43,583 nt of DNA from Bacillota bacterium (GCA_023410875.1 JAEYPH010000123.1:1-43583), one strand, 5' to 3'; numbered from the stretch's first letter, positions 1-8,102 are shown. Notes: a model not told the origin generated them from the letters alone. Made by a program: numbers and translations.

Positions 1-64
1 CCAGTATAGCTTCCGTCTGCGGCTTGTAAAGGGCCTCGCAAGCGGCGGCTGTTGACGGCCTCAG

Positions 65-86
65 GTTCAAGAAATGCTTCTTGAAC
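65..86. repeat. Perfect 9-bp hairpin
   Basis: GTTCAAGAA at 65-73 pairs with TTCTTGAAC at 78-86 around a 4-nt loop. There is no T-run on either side, so it is not a classical terminator. The stretch 1-566 has no convincing gene: reading frames there lack codon bias, family resemblance and ribosome sites, and the sequence is mostly palindromes and repeats. Confidence 0.5.
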
Positions 87-177
87 TATCGCCGAATTGT
101 GTTACCCATGTCCCCGGTCCAAACAACCGGGCGAGGGGTATTTTGCGTTAAGATTGCCGCAGCGCCTGTGGGCGCAC

Positions 178-278
178 GGCTTTGCTTAAAGGTGTGGCAA
201 AGCCACACCCTCGCAAAGCCTTGCCTGCATCGTTCCAATGCGGCAAGGAGGAGCGGCAAGGGCAAGCCCTTGCCCTAC
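178..278. repeat. Cluster of palindromes ending in a REP copy
   Basis: Three palindromes lie side by side. The first is a two-level stem: GGCTTTGC (178-185) pairs with GCAAAGCC (213-220), enclosing GGTGTGGC (191-198) and GCCACACC (202-209). The second is CCTTGCC-GCAT with ATGC-GGCAAGG (about 219-247). The third (255-278) is the GC-rich REP sequence GGCAAGGGCAAGCCCTTGCC that recurs at 6551-6609, 37798-37940 and 38331-38355. No protein coding function is supported here. Confidence 0.6.
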
Positions 279-340
279 GTGAGCTTTGTGATGTAACTGT
301 TGGTTCTTCACTTATCAAGTTAAATATTCTAAGGATGAGG

Positions 341-498
341 GCCGAAGGTTTCCAAAGGGCGATCGGAAAGCCCTTTGGCCTTGGCGCAGGATGCGCTGTA
401 GACCAGCGTCGCCTTGTGCGGCTTTACCGCACTCGCCGACCGGATGTCGGCGGGGCGATGCGCAGGTCGCGCCAGCAGGCGCGAAATCCGTTCCCTTT
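341..498 (+). repeat. Dispersed repeat family B, long copy
   Basis: The left end contains CCAAAGGGC and GCCCTTTGG, a perfect 9-bp stem. The right end is GCAGGCGCGAAATCC followed by a CCCT-rich tail. The same two ends, in the opposite orientation and only about 66 bp apart, occur at 5814-5879. This copy carries an extra 80-90 bp between the two conserved ends. It is probably a small non-autonomous repeat or a boundary repeat; no transposase of its own is visible. Confidence 0.6.
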
Positions 499-566
499 AC
501 CTATTATCTGGTAACCAACCCTATCATCCTGTATAATCAAACCATCCCTTTTGAAGAGGTCCTGCC

Positions 567-1085
567 ATGACTGCAAAGAATTCCCCCGCCCGGCGGGTGG
601 CCTATGCCGGCCTGCTGACGGCGCTGTCGGTGGTGCTGCTGCTGGCGGTGCGCACGTTCCCTTACTTCAACCTGTCGGCGCTGTTTGTGCTGAGCCTGCT
701 GCCGGTGGCGCTGGCCGCCGAGCGGCGCTGGGCGGACGCGGGCCTAAGTTTCATGGCCACGTCGCTGCTGGGCGCGGCGGTCGTGGGCTTTCAGGACGTG
801 TGGCTGTTCTACACGGTGTTCTTCGGCTGGTATGGCATCGCCCGCGAGTTCGTGTGGCAGCGCCTGGGCCGCGTGTGGGTGTGGGTGATCATGGCTGTGC
901 TGTTCAACGTCGTGCTGTTCGCGCTGTATTTCTTCGCCCGGGAGCTTCTGCTCAATGTGAAGTGGCCGGCGCATCTGCTGATCCCCGGCGCGGAGGTCGC
1001 CTTTGTGGCCTTTGAGGTGCTCTTCGGCCTGTGCCGCGAGTATTATATGAAGCATATCCGCCGGTTTTTGTACCCCAATACATGA
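567..1085 (+). CDS. Small integral membrane protein, possibly ECF-S-like
   Basis: This 172-residue protein is almost entirely hydrophobic, with about five membrane spans (roughly residues 12-28, 35-52, 60-80, 105-128 and 138-158) and short charged loops. The basic N-terminus (MTAKNSPARRVAYAGLL) and overall plan resemble the S-component-like membrane proteins of energy-coupling factor transporters in Clostridia, but no specific substrate signature is visible and no EcfA/EcfT genes are nearby. The ATG at 567 follows GAAGAGG at a usable distance. Its stop lies 11 bp before the esterase start, so the two are probably cotranscribed. Membrane location is well supported; transporter function is only a suggestion. 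Confidence 0.7.
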   Translation: MTAKNSPARRVAYAGLLTALSVVLLLAVRTFPYFNLSALFVLSLLPVALAAERRWADAGLSFMATSLLGAAVVGFQDVWLFYTVFFGWYGIAREFVWQRLGRVWVWVIMAVLFNVVLFALYFFARELLLNVKWPAHLLIPGAEVAFVAFEVLFGLCREYYMKHIRRFLYPNT

Positions 1086-1096
1086 ATGGAGACAGA

Positions 1097-2173
1097 ATGA
1101 TGAAAGACGTGCAACGGATGTTGTTGGACAGGGCGCTGCCGGAGGTTTTCCGCCTACAGGATGGGGAGCCTGCGGACGAGCAATGGGCGCGGCGGCGGCA
1201 GGACATTCTGGAGCTGCTGCGCCGGGAGATGTTCGGGCATTCGCCACAGGCCGCGCCGGTGCGCGTGCAGACGCTGCGCGAGGACAAGGACGCCTTCGCC
1301 GGCAAGGCGCGACACCTGCGCCTAAGCGTCGGCTGGGACACGCCGGGCGGGCCCTTCGCCTTTCCGCTGGAGGTGGTGCTGCCCCACAGCCAGGAACCTG
1401 TGCCGGTATTCGTGCACATCAGCTTCTTTCCGGAGCTGGTCAGCATCTACTGTCCGGTGGAGGAGATCGTGGACCGGGGCTTCGGCTTGGCCAGCTTCTG
1501 CTACAATGATGTGACCCGCGACGAGGACGACGGCTTTTCCTCCGGCCTGGCGGCGCTGTATCCCGAATACCGGGGGGCTGACGGCTGGGGTAAGATCGCC
1601 ATGTGGGCATACGCGGCGTCCCGGGCGTTGGACGCGCTGCTGACGCTGCCAGGCGTGGACGCCGCTCGTGTGGCCGTGGCCGGCCACAGCCGGCTGGGCA
1701 AGACGGCACTGTGGTGCGGAGCCAACGATGAACGCTTTGCCCTGGTGTGCAGCAACGAATCTGGCTGCGGCGGCGCGGCGCTGAGCCGCGGCAAGGTCGG
1801 GGAGAACATTGAGCGCATCACCAGCGTGTTCCCCCATTGGTTCTGCGGCAACTACCGCGCCTGGGCCGGGCGCGAGGCGCATGCGCCCTTCGACCAGCAC
1901 TTCCTGCTGGCAGCATGCGCGCCGCGGGCGGTGGCCGTGGCCAGCGCCCAGGAGGACCAGTGGGCGGACCCGGTGTCGGAATTTTTAAGCTGCGCGGCGG
2001 CCACGCCGGTGTGGCAGGCGCTGGGGCAGAGTGGGCTTGTTCATGGCAGTGCCCTGCCGCAACCCGGCGATACGCTGCACGAAGGGAGCATCGGCTATCA
2101 CCTGCGCTCCGGCAGCCACTATTTCAGCCGCTATGACTGGAACCGGTTCATGGATTTCTTCGCGAAACACTAG
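1097..2173 (+). CDS. CE15-like alpha/beta-hydrolase (glucuronoyl/acetylxylan esterase type)
   Basis: A 358-residue alpha/beta-hydrolase. The nucleophile elbow is V-A-V-A-G-H-S-R-L-G-K, with Ser198 as predicted nucleophile. The extended S-R-x-G-K element, the later E-S-G-C-G-G-A-A stretch, the E-D-Q-W-A-D-P segment and the terminal G-S-H-Y-F-S-R-x-D-W-N match bacterial glucuronoyl esterase (CE15) relatives, which cleave ester bonds between glucuronic acid on xylan and lignin alcohols. His in the Y-H or S-H-Y stretch is the likely catalytic base. No signal peptide is seen, so the enzyme is probably cytoplasmic and acts on imported oligosaccharide esters. GGAG at 1088-1091 supports ATG 1097 (or ATG 1100) over upstream starts that overlap the previous gene. 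Confidence 0.8.
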   Translation: MMKDVQRMLLDRALPEVFRLQDGEPADEQWARRRQDILELLRREMFGHSPQAAPVRVQTLREDKDAFAGKARHLRLSVGWDTPGGPFAFPLEVVLPHSQEPVPVFVHISFFPELVSIYCPVEEIVDRGFGLASFCYNDVTRDEDDGFSSGLAALYPEYRGADGWGKIAMWAYAASRALDALLTLPGVDAARVAVAGHSRLGKTALWCGANDERFALVCSNESGCGGAALSRGKVGENIERITSVFPHWFCGNYRAWAGREAHAPFDQHFLLAACAPRAVAVASAQEDQWADPVSEFLSCAAATPVWQALGQSGLVHGSALPQPGDTLHEGSIGYHLRSGSHYFSRYDWNRFMDFFAKH

Positions 2174-2226
2174 AGAGAGCCGAACCATCTGTTATGCAGC
2201 CAATCCACGCATGAGGAGGGAAAGCT

Positions 2227-2998
2227 ATGAACACCCGCGCGAGGCTCCACCCTATCAACGAGTATACCACCCTCATCGATGACGACGGCCATTCTACCGC
2301 CTACCTCATACGCGGGCAGGACCGGGCCGTGCTCATCGATACGCTCAACGGCGCGGAGGACCTGGCGGAGCTCACGCGCACGCTGACTCCGCTTCCGGTC
2401 ATGGTGGTGAACACCCATGGCCACCTCGACCACATCGGCTGCAGCCACTTCTTCCCCGAGGCATGGATGCATCAGGAGGACTACTCTATCTACCGCGAGC
2501 ACCTGGGCTTTGTGCAGCAGGCGCTGCGGGAAAGCGGAGCTCCCGTACCCACAGGGGAAGAATGCAAGATTCGCTTTCTTGAGCCGGGCACGGCAATCGA
2601 TTTGGGCGGCGTGGCGCTGGAAGTCGTCGCCATCCCCGGGCACACACCGGGCAGCATAGCACCTGGACCGGGGGGCGCGACTGCTTTACACCGGCGATGC
2701 CATCAATATGGGCATTTGGATGCATCTGGACCACTCCACCCCGCTTTCCGTCTACCTCGTGAGCCTGAACGCGCTGGATCCTCTGCGCCCGGCCTTCGAT
2801 GGCATGTACGGAGGCCACGTGCGGGAGGCCAGCCCTGCACCGGCCTCGTTCATCGATACGATGAAGAAGGGCGTCGGGGAAATCCTCAACGGGGACACTG
2901 CCGGGGACAGCGACTGGCAGTGGTATGAAATGAAGGCAAAGCAGCATATGCTGGAGAACGGCGGTTACATCAATTATGACCCGAAGAAAGTGGGCTGA
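2227..2998 (+). pseudogene. MBL-fold metallo-hydrolase, frameshifted
   Basis: The first part encodes a metallo-beta-lactamase-fold protein with the zinc motif T-H-G-H-L-D-H (His64, His66, Asp68, His69) and the downstream G-H-T-P-G-S motif. After G-H-T-P-G-S-I-A the frame is lost at a run of six G near 2670-2676. The frame one base further on resumes the family: A-R-L-L-Y-T-G-D-A-I-N-M-G-I-W, with the metal-bridging Asp in T-G-D-A, ending at TGA 2996-2998. A single extra G in the run explains this. Either the gene is inactivated or varies at the homopolymer, or the run is a sequencing error. Read through, the product would be about 256 residues, a normal length. RBS AGGAGGGAAAGCT precedes ATG 2227. 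Confidence 0.8.
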
Positions 2999-3042
2999 GA
3001 TTCTCAGCCCACGGGCAGGAATGTTAGGGTATTCTAAATCGG

Positions 3043-3071
3043 TTGACAAACGAATGCTATTCGCATAGAAT
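3043..3071 (+). promoter_or_regulatory. Sigma-A promoter for the P-type ATPase leader
   Basis: TTGACA at 3043-3048 and TAGAAT at 3066-3071 are separated by 17 bp. Transcription would begin near 3078, leaving a leader of about 240 nt before the ATPase start at 3317. Confidence 0.8.
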
Positions 3072-3077
3072 GATATC

Positions 3078-3243
3078 ATAATTCGGATCAGGCGATGCGC
3101 CGCCCCTGGGCTTCCCGGCGGTGCGTGGGGTGTTACCCCGACTGGCGGCAATGACGGCGCAGCCGTTATGAGAGCCAGTCGATTGCACCGCGCGCGGCGC
3201 ATGGGGCTGGGCTGAGCCTACAAGGCTCAAGCAGTGGGTGATG
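3078..3243 (+). promoter_or_regulatory. Structured 5' leader, candidate riboswitch
   Basis: Between promoter and terminator the RNA can form nested helices: ATGCGCCGC (3095-3103) with GCGGCGCAT (3194-3202); inside it CGGTGC (3119-3124) with GCACCG (3185-3190); inside that a GGGG/CCCC hairpin (3127-3139) and GACTGGC (3140-3146) with GCCAGTC (3174-3180), capped by ACGGC/GCCGT (3154-3166). A separate hairpin TGAGCC/GGCTCA follows (3213-3229). GGGT (3236-3239) can pair with ACCC (3244-3247), which would break the terminator stem. The context, ahead of a cation pump, suggests a metal-sensing riboswitch. I do not see the conserved boxes of yybP-ykoY (Mn), M-box (Mg) or NiCo, so the class is unassigned. 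Confidence 0.55.
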
Positions 3244-3283
3244 ACCCGCGGGACCGCATAACGTGCGGCGCCGCGGGTTTTTT
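3244..3283 (+). terminator. Intrinsic terminator inside the ATPase leader
   Basis: ACCCGCGG (3244-3251) pairs with CCGCGGGT (3271-3278), with an inner stem CCGCA/TGCGG (3254-3268), followed by six T residues. It stands 34 bp before the ATPase start, the position expected of an attenuator. Confidence 0.85.
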
Positions 3284-3316
3284 GTACCCCGGAAACCGCA
3301 AAAATGGGAGGTTAAC

Positions 3317-5809
3317 ATGGCGAACTGGGAAACCATGCCCGACGGCTATCCGGGCCTCACCGAGGAACAGGCCCAGCAGGCGCTGCTGGAGCATGGCCGC
3401 AACGACGATGGAACGCCCGCCCGCAGCGCCTGGCTGCGCCGGCTGCGCAGCGTGCTGCGCGAGCCCATGTTTCTGCTGCTGGGCGGCACGGCGCTCATCT
3501 ATTTCGTGCTGCGCGAATGGATGGACGGCGCGATCATGCTGTTCTTCGTGGCCTTTATGGCGGGCATCAGCCTGCTGCAGGAGTGGCGCACCGACCGCAC
3601 GCTGGAGGCCTTGCGCGATCTTTCCGCGCCTCGGGTGCGGGTGATGCGCGGCGGCGTGGAGCGCATGATCGGCGCGGCGGAGCTGGCCGTGGGCGACAGA
3701 ATGCTGCTGAGCGAGGGCGACCGCGTGGCCGCCGACGGCGACATTCTGGCCTGCCATGATTTGGGCATCAACGAATCGGCGCTCAGCGGCGAACCTGAGG
3801 TCATCTGGAAGTGTACCGCTGACGGAGGCGAAGCCTCCCACTGGCGGCGGGACCGGGTGTACACCGGCTCTATGGTCGTGCAGGGCCGCGGTGCGGTGCG
3901 CGTGACGGCCACCGGCGGCCGCACGGCCTTCGGGCGCATCCGCGAGGCTGTGGCCGCAGCACCCGACCGCCCCACACCCATTGAGCGGCAGATCCGCGCG
4001 CTGGTGCGGGTGTGCGTGGTTGTAGCACTGGCGCTGCTGGTGCTGGCGGCGGCGCTCACATGGCGCACCGCCGACGGGGATACCGCCGCCCGCCTTACGA
4101 CCAGCATACTGGCCGGCATCACGCTGGCCATGGCCACGCTGCCTGAGGAGTTCCCGGTCATCCTGGCGGTGTTCCTGGCGCTGGGAGCGGCGCGCATGGC
4201 CCGGGCCAACGCGCTGATCCGCCGCATGCCTTCGGTGGAGACGCTGGGGGCGGTCAGCGTGCTGTGTGTGGACAAGACCGGCACGCTGACCGAGAACCGC
4301 ATGCGCTGCGAGGCGGCGCTGCCTGCCGAAGGCATGGACGAGGCGGCGCTGCTGCGGCTGGCGGCGTTGGCCAGCGAGACCGACGCCTATGACCCGATGG
4401 AGCAGGCGCTGCTGGACCGCAGCCGGGCTGCTGGCGTGGATGTGCAGGCGCTGCACGCCCACGAGCTGTTGGGCGAGTTCGCCTTCCAGAGCGAGACACG
4501 GCGTATGGGCCACCTGTGGGGGCTGCACCGCGGGCCGCTGCTGGCGGTGAAGGGCGCGCCGGAGAGCGTGCTGGGCCTGTGCCGCCTGAGCGATGAGGAG
4601 CGCGCCGCGCTTCAGGATCGCCAGGGTGAACTGGCAGCCAAGGGCTACCGGGTGCTGGCTGTGGCCTGGGCCGAGGGGGAAGCTGCCCATACGAAGGAAC
4701 TGCAGCCGGACACCATGCGCTTCGCCGGCCTTCTGGCCTTTGCAGACCCGCCCCGGGCCGCTGTGCCCGAGGCGCTGTGCCAATGCCTGCGGGCAGGCAT
4801 CCGCATCGTCATGATCACCGGCGACAATCCGACCACCGCCCGCAGCATCGCCGACCGGGTGGGTCTGCCCGCCGGCGACACCATCAGCGGCGACGAGCTG
4901 GAGGCCATGGGCGACGAGGAACTCGCCCAGCGGCTGGGCAGCGTCAACATCTTCGCCCGGGTGCTGCCCGCCCACAAGATGCGCATCGTCACGGCTCTCA
5001 AGGCCCGAGGTGACGTGGTGGCCATGACCGGCGACGGCGTCAACGACGCCCCGGCGCTCAAATACGCCGACATCGGCATCGCCATGGGTTCCCGCGGGGC
5101 CGAGGTGGCTCGCGAGGCCGCCGACATGGTGCTGCTGGACGACAACTTCGGCACCATCGTGGGCAGCGTGCGCGATGGCCGGCGCATCTATGACAACATC
5201 CGCAAGGCCATCGGCTATGTGCTGGTCGTGCACATCCCCATCGCCTTCGCGGCGCTGCTGTGCCCGATGCTGGGCTTGCCGGCGCTGCTGATGCCGGTGC
5301 ACGTGGTGCTGCTGGAGCTGCTCATAGACCCCACATGCTCCATCCTCTTCGAGCGCCTGCCCGCCGAGCCCGACGTGATGGACCGCCCGCCCCGCTCCCC
5401 GCGGGAGCCGCTGATGAGCCGCGGCCTGCTGGTGCAATCGCTGTTGCAGGGCGGCGTGGCGCTGCTGGCCGTGATGCTGCCCTACGCGCTGCTGCTGGGC
5501 GCGGGCGTGGATGCCGCCCAGGCGCGCTCCTTCGCGCTGGTGGTGCTGGTGCTGTGCAACCTGCTCTCGGTGCTGGTGAACCGCTCCCAGCGCCAGAGCC
5601 TGCTGCGCGGCGCGCTGGACCCGGCGGTGGGCCTCACCGCCGCCGCCGTCGCGCTGGCGCTAGCCGTGCTGCTCTATGTGCCCGCAGTGGGCGCGGTGGC
5701 CTTCACCGCACCGCTAGCCTTAGGCTGGCTGGCGCTGGCTGTGGGTGTGGCGGGGGCGGGTACCTTGTGGTGGGAGGTTGTGAAATGGGTGAGGAGGAAG
5801 AATGGGTAG
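3317..5809 (+). CDS. P-type cation-transporting ATPase
   Basis: An 830-residue P2-like ATPase. In order: N-terminal cation-ATPase domain, first TM pair (about 50-85), actuator domain with L-S-G-E-P-E (about 156-161) in place of T-G-E-S, TM pair with P-E-E-F-P-V from residue 276, phosphorylation site D319-K-T-G-T-L-T, nucleotide domain with K-G-A-P-E-S, hinge M-T-G-D-G-V-N-D-A-P, then C-terminal TM helices including L-I-D671-P-T-C-S. PEEFP replaces the PEGLP of SERCA-type calcium pumps, so the ion (Ca, Mn or other) cannot be read safely. GGGAGG before ATG 3317 fixes the start. Expression is probably controlled by the leader and terminator upstream. Confidence 0.93.
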   Translation: MANWETMPDGYPGLTEEQAQQALLEHGRNDDGTPARSAWLRRLRSVLREPMFLLLGGTALIYFVLREWMDGAIMLFFVAFMAGISLLQEWRTDRTLEALRDLSAPRVRVMRGGVERMIGAAELAVGDRMLLSEGDRVAADGDILACHDLGINESALSGEPEVIWKCTADGGEASHWRRDRVYTGSMVVQGRGAVRVTATGGRTAFGRIREAVAAAPDRPTPIERQIRALVRVCVVVALALLVLAAALTWRTADGDTAARLTTSILAGITLAMATLPEEFPVILAVFLALGAARMARANALIRRMPSVETLGAVSVLCVDKTGTLTENRMRCEAALPAEGMDEAALLRLAALASETDAYDPMEQALLDRSRAAGVDVQALHAHELLGEFAFQSETRRMGHLWGLHRGPLLAVKGAPESVLGLCRLSDEERAALQDRQGELAAKGYRVLAVAWAEGEAAHTKELQPDTMRFAGLLAFADPPRAAVPEALCQCLRAGIRIVMITGDNPTTARSIADRVGLPAGDTISGDELEAMGDEELAQRLGSVNIFARVLPAHKMRIVTALKARGDVVAMTGDGVNDAPALKYADIGIAMGSRGAEVAREAADMVLLDDNFGTIVGSVRDGRRIYDNIRKAIGYVLVVHIPIAFAALLCPMLGLPALLMPVHVVLLELLIDPTCSILFERLPAEPDVMDRPPRSPREPLMSRGLLVQSLLQGGVALLAVMLPYALLLGAGVDAAQARSFALVVLVLCNLLSVLVNRSQRQSLLRGALDPAVGLTAAAVALALAVLLYVPAVGAVAFTAPLALGWLALAVGVAGAGTLWWEVVKWVRRKNG

Positions 5810-5813
5810 GGAG

Positions 5814-5879
5814 TAGGGATTTCGCGCCTGCGGGCGCGACCAAAGGGCTTTCCGGTCGCCCTTTGGAAACCTTCGGCAC
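5814..5879 (-). repeat. Dispersed repeat family B, short copy
   Basis: Reverse-oriented relative of the element at 341-498. It shares the CCAAAGGGC/GCCCTTTGG stem and the GCAGGCGCGAAATCC end. It begins within 5 bp of the ATPase stop codon, where its stem could act on transcript 3' ends. Confidence 0.6.
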
Positions 5880-6002
5880 CCATCTATAGAACGGCATTGC
5901 CAGTTTGTTTTTTGCGGCCCCAAGCACTGCAAGCGGTTGGATTGCGATAATGACGATGGAGATATATAATCTGGTTGATTTTCTTTGAAACGGGGGCTTT
6001 TC

Positions 6003-6437
6003 ATGAGGAACGCCAGAATCTCCGTTGGTTATATCGTATACCTAGTGGTATTGGCTGGCGCGGTGACTGAGGGCCACAAGCTTTTGGAATGGCTGGACGC
6101 GCAGATCAGCAGGACATACAGCAGCATGCCGTATGTCCTGTGGATCCCCGTGGTCTATTTTGCTTTAGGGCTGTTGGGCGGAAGTGATTTCGTTGTCCGC
6201 CAGCTTGCGGTAAAAGGCCGGTGGCGAGTGGAAATCCGTAGGCTTTTGATTATCGGTATCCCTTGCGCCGTGATTGCGGCATTCTCGTTGCCTATCTCAT
6301 CGGGCATCCAGGCTACCCTGCCGCAATTTGTTTTTACTGTGTTGGCGAATCGCTATGTCCCGGTCGCTGCGGATGTTCTGTTGGGGTACACAATCATTAC
6401 AAGCTTCTATAAGGACGAAGAAGCGATTCCGGCCTAG
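6003..6437 (+). CDS. Hypothetical four-helix membrane protein
   Basis: A 144-residue protein with four likely membrane spans (about 8-24, 44-60, 79-98 and 105-130). No family was recognised. The ATG at 6003 is preceded by a G-rich stretch (5992-5996) at suitable distance; a TTG at 5985 in frame is a weaker alternative. It stands alone between the repeat at 5814-5879 and the REP pair at 6551. The coding nature is supported by frame-consistent hydrophobic segments, but function is unknown. Confidence 0.55.
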   Translation: MRNARISVGYIVYLVVLAGAVTEGHKLLEWLDAQISRTYSSMPYVLWIPVVYFALGLLGGSDFVVRQLAVKGRWRVEIRRLLIIGIPCAVIAAFSLPISSGIQATLPQFVFTVLANRYVPVAADVLLGYTIITSFYKDEEAIPA

Positions 6438-6550
6438 CGTTGAGCCTGGCGTACCATTGTTGCGGATGATATGGAGCATGGGATTCGGCTTGGCTCCTGT
6501 TCCATGCCGCATTCGCAGGGCCGTATTGCATACGGCTGATCGTTTTCCTT

Positions 6551-6609
6551 GTAGGGCAAGGGCTCTGCCCATGCCGAACCCAGCGGCAAGGGCAGAGCCC
6601 TTGCCCTAC
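6551..6609. repeat. REP pair in inverted orientation (REPIN-like)
   Basis: GTAGGGCAAGGGCTCTGCCC at 6551-6570 is followed, after a 14-bp centre, by its inverted form ending in CCTTGCCCTAC at 6609. Two REP sequences facing each other with a short spacer is the layout called REPIN. The sequence is the same as in the array at 37798-37940 beside the RAYT gene. Confidence 0.8.
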
Positions 6610-6641
6610 ATAGGAGACGGTATGGGGGGCGGGGAGAGGCC

Positions 6642-7214
6642 CTATGGCGAAACCTCCCTCGTGCACGCCGACATCAGCCGCTCGGCCAGCGCGGCCATCT
6701 GCTGGGCGGAATCCCGCCGGCCACTCCGAAACCAGCTGCCGATCAGCGCCACGCAGCCGCTGGTGATGAAGGCATAACAGTACTCATACTCCTGGGCGCC
6801 GGCATCGCCGAAGAGCTGGCGCCATTCGGACTCGCTACGTGGTTTGACCAGTTCGATAATGTGGCTCAGAAACATCGATTCCTTCACGCCCAGCACCGCC
6901 CGGAAGGCCGGTGCGTTGCCTTCGATGAAGGTGAACAGCTCCAGCATGACGCTGCGCCAGGAGGCGGATGCCCGGCCCCGGTAGCGGTCGATGATTTTAA
7001 GGAAGTTGTCCACCAGTTCGCCTTCCAGGTGCTCAAAAAGGTCGTAGGTGTCGCGGTAATGCAGATAGAACGTGCCGCGATTGACGTCAGCCAACCGCGT
7101 AAGTTCGCTGACCGAGATGTCCTTGAGCTGCTTCTGGGCCAGCAGCGTCGTCAGCGCCGACACCAGCTGCGCCCTGGTGCGCCGCACGCGCCGGTCGGTG
7201 CGCTCGATGTCCAT
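6642..7214 (-). CDS. TetR/AcrR-family transcriptional regulator
   Basis: A 190-residue one-domain regulator. Residues about 12-58 form the TetR helix-turn-helix (L-V-S-A-L-T-T-L-L ... I-S-V-S-E-L-T-R-L-A-D-V-N-R-G-T-F-Y-L-H-Y). The C-terminal ligand domain ends in a typical Y-C-Y-A-F-I-T-S-G-C-V-A-L-I-G-S-W pattern seen in the TetR C-terminal domain group of Clostridia. AGGGAGAAATT before the ATG at 7214 supports this start over an upstream one. It is divergent from the ATPase/permease pair starting at 7395 and probably represses it, with operators expected in the 180-bp gap. Confidence 0.88.
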   Translation of the reverse strand: MDIERTDRRVRRTRAQLVSALTTLLAQKQLKDISVSELTRLADVNRGTFYLHYRDTYDLFEHLEGELVDNFLKIIDRYRGRASASWRSVMLELFTFIEGNAPAFRAVLGVKESMFLSHIIELVKPRSESEWRQLFGDAGAQEYEYCYAFITSGCVALIGSWFRSGRRDSAQQMAALAERLMSACTREVSP

Positions 7215-7299
7215 AATTTCTCCCTTAAGATTAGCAAAATTGTTGAACACACCCGGCAACCGGTGTCGCCAAAGGCACATCCAGGCTTGCTTTTGTTGG

Positions 7300-7327
7300 T
7301 TGCATTTTACTGTGAGCCCATTATAAT
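7300..7327 (+). promoter_or_regulatory. Promoter for the ABC exporter pair
   Basis: TTGCAT at 7300-7305, 16 bp, TATAAT at 7322-7327. Start of transcription near 7334, giving a leader of about 60 nt. A loose dyad TGTT...AACA follows at about 7353-7373 and could be a TetR-type operator, but its symmetry is poor. Confidence 0.6.
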
Positions 7328-7394
7328 GAACATGTGACGATAAATCAACAGAATGTTAAATAATTGTGAACAGATCATTGATCAGGGAGAGAGA

Positions 7395-8102
7395 ATGGCC
7401 GACAGCTTCATTTCACTGCAGGGCGTAACCAAGCATTATCACACCGGGGAGGTCGTCGTAAAGGCCGCCGACGGCGTGACGTTCGACATCGAGAAGGGCG
7501 AACTGGCCGTGGTGACCGGGCCCAGCGGCGCGGGCAAGACCACGGTGCTCAACATATTGGGCGGCATGGACCGCTGCGACGGCGGGCAGATCCTCGTGGA
7601 CGGCGCCCGCGTGGACACCTATACGCCGCGGCAGCTGACCGCCTACCGCCGCCGGGACATCGGCTTCGTGTTCCAATTCTACAACCTGATCCCCAACCTG
7701 ACGGCGCTGGAAAACGTGGAGCTGGCCTCGCAGATCTGCACGGACCCGCTGGACGCCGCACTGGTGCTGGAGGAAGTGGGCCTTGGGGACCGCATGGACC
7801 ACTTCCCGGCGCAGCTCTCCGGCGGCGAGCAGCAGCGGGTGGCCATCGCCCGGGCGCTGGCCAAAAACCCCAAGCTCTTGTTGTGCGACGAGCCCACCGG
7901 CGCGCTGGACTACGCCACCGGCAAGGTTGTGCTGGCCCTGCTGCAGGAAACCTGCCGCAGCCGGGGCATGACCGTCGTCGTCATCACCCACAATCAGGCT
8001 GTATCGCCGATGGCAGACAGGATTGTTCACATCCGCAACGGCCGCGCCGACCACGTGGCCCGCAATGAGACCGTCGTGCCCGTGGAGAGCATCGAATGGT
8101 GA
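7395..8102 (+). CDS. ABC transporter ATP-binding protein (MacB/LolD type)
   Basis: A 235-residue nucleotide-binding subunit. Walker A is G-P-S-G-A-G-K-T (42-49, Lys48), the signature is L-S-G-G-E-Q-Q-R (141-148) and Walker B is L-L-L-C-D-E (161-166), followed by the D-loop T-G-A-L-D and the His of V-I-T-H-N. These fit the MacB/LolD/FtsE branch that works with FtsX-type permeases. GGGAGAGAGA precedes ATG 7395. The stop codon overlaps the start of the permease gene, implying translational coupling. The likely role is extrusion of, or protection from, a peptide or drug, under control of the divergent TetR gene. Confidence 0.93.
   Translation: MADSFISLQGVTKHYHTGEVVVKAADGVTFDIEKGELAVVTGPSGAGKTTVLNILGGMDRCDGGQILVDGARVDTYTPRQLTAYRRRDIGFVFQFYNLIPNLTALENVELASQICTDPLDAALVLEEVGLGDRMDHFPAQLSGGEQQRVAIARALAKNPKLLLCDEPTGALDYATGKVVLALLQETCRSRGMTVVVITHNQAVSPMADRIVHIRNGRADHVARNETVVPVESIEW

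Noticed and set aside
81..514. Two small reading frames as genes
   Set aside because: They run through palindromic repeats including the REP unit and repeat family B, lack ribosome sites, and show no family features.
3078..3243. yybP-ykoY manganese riboswitch
   Set aside because: The conserved GGGGAGTAG and ACATAC elements are absent. The location fits but the sequence does not.
3227..5437. A 736-residue antisense reading frame opposite the P-type ATPase
   Set aside because: It is a by-product of GC-rich codon use: rich in His, Gln, Ala and Arg, with no domain and no promoter. Similar long antisense frames opposite leuS and the dehydratase were dismissed for the same reason.
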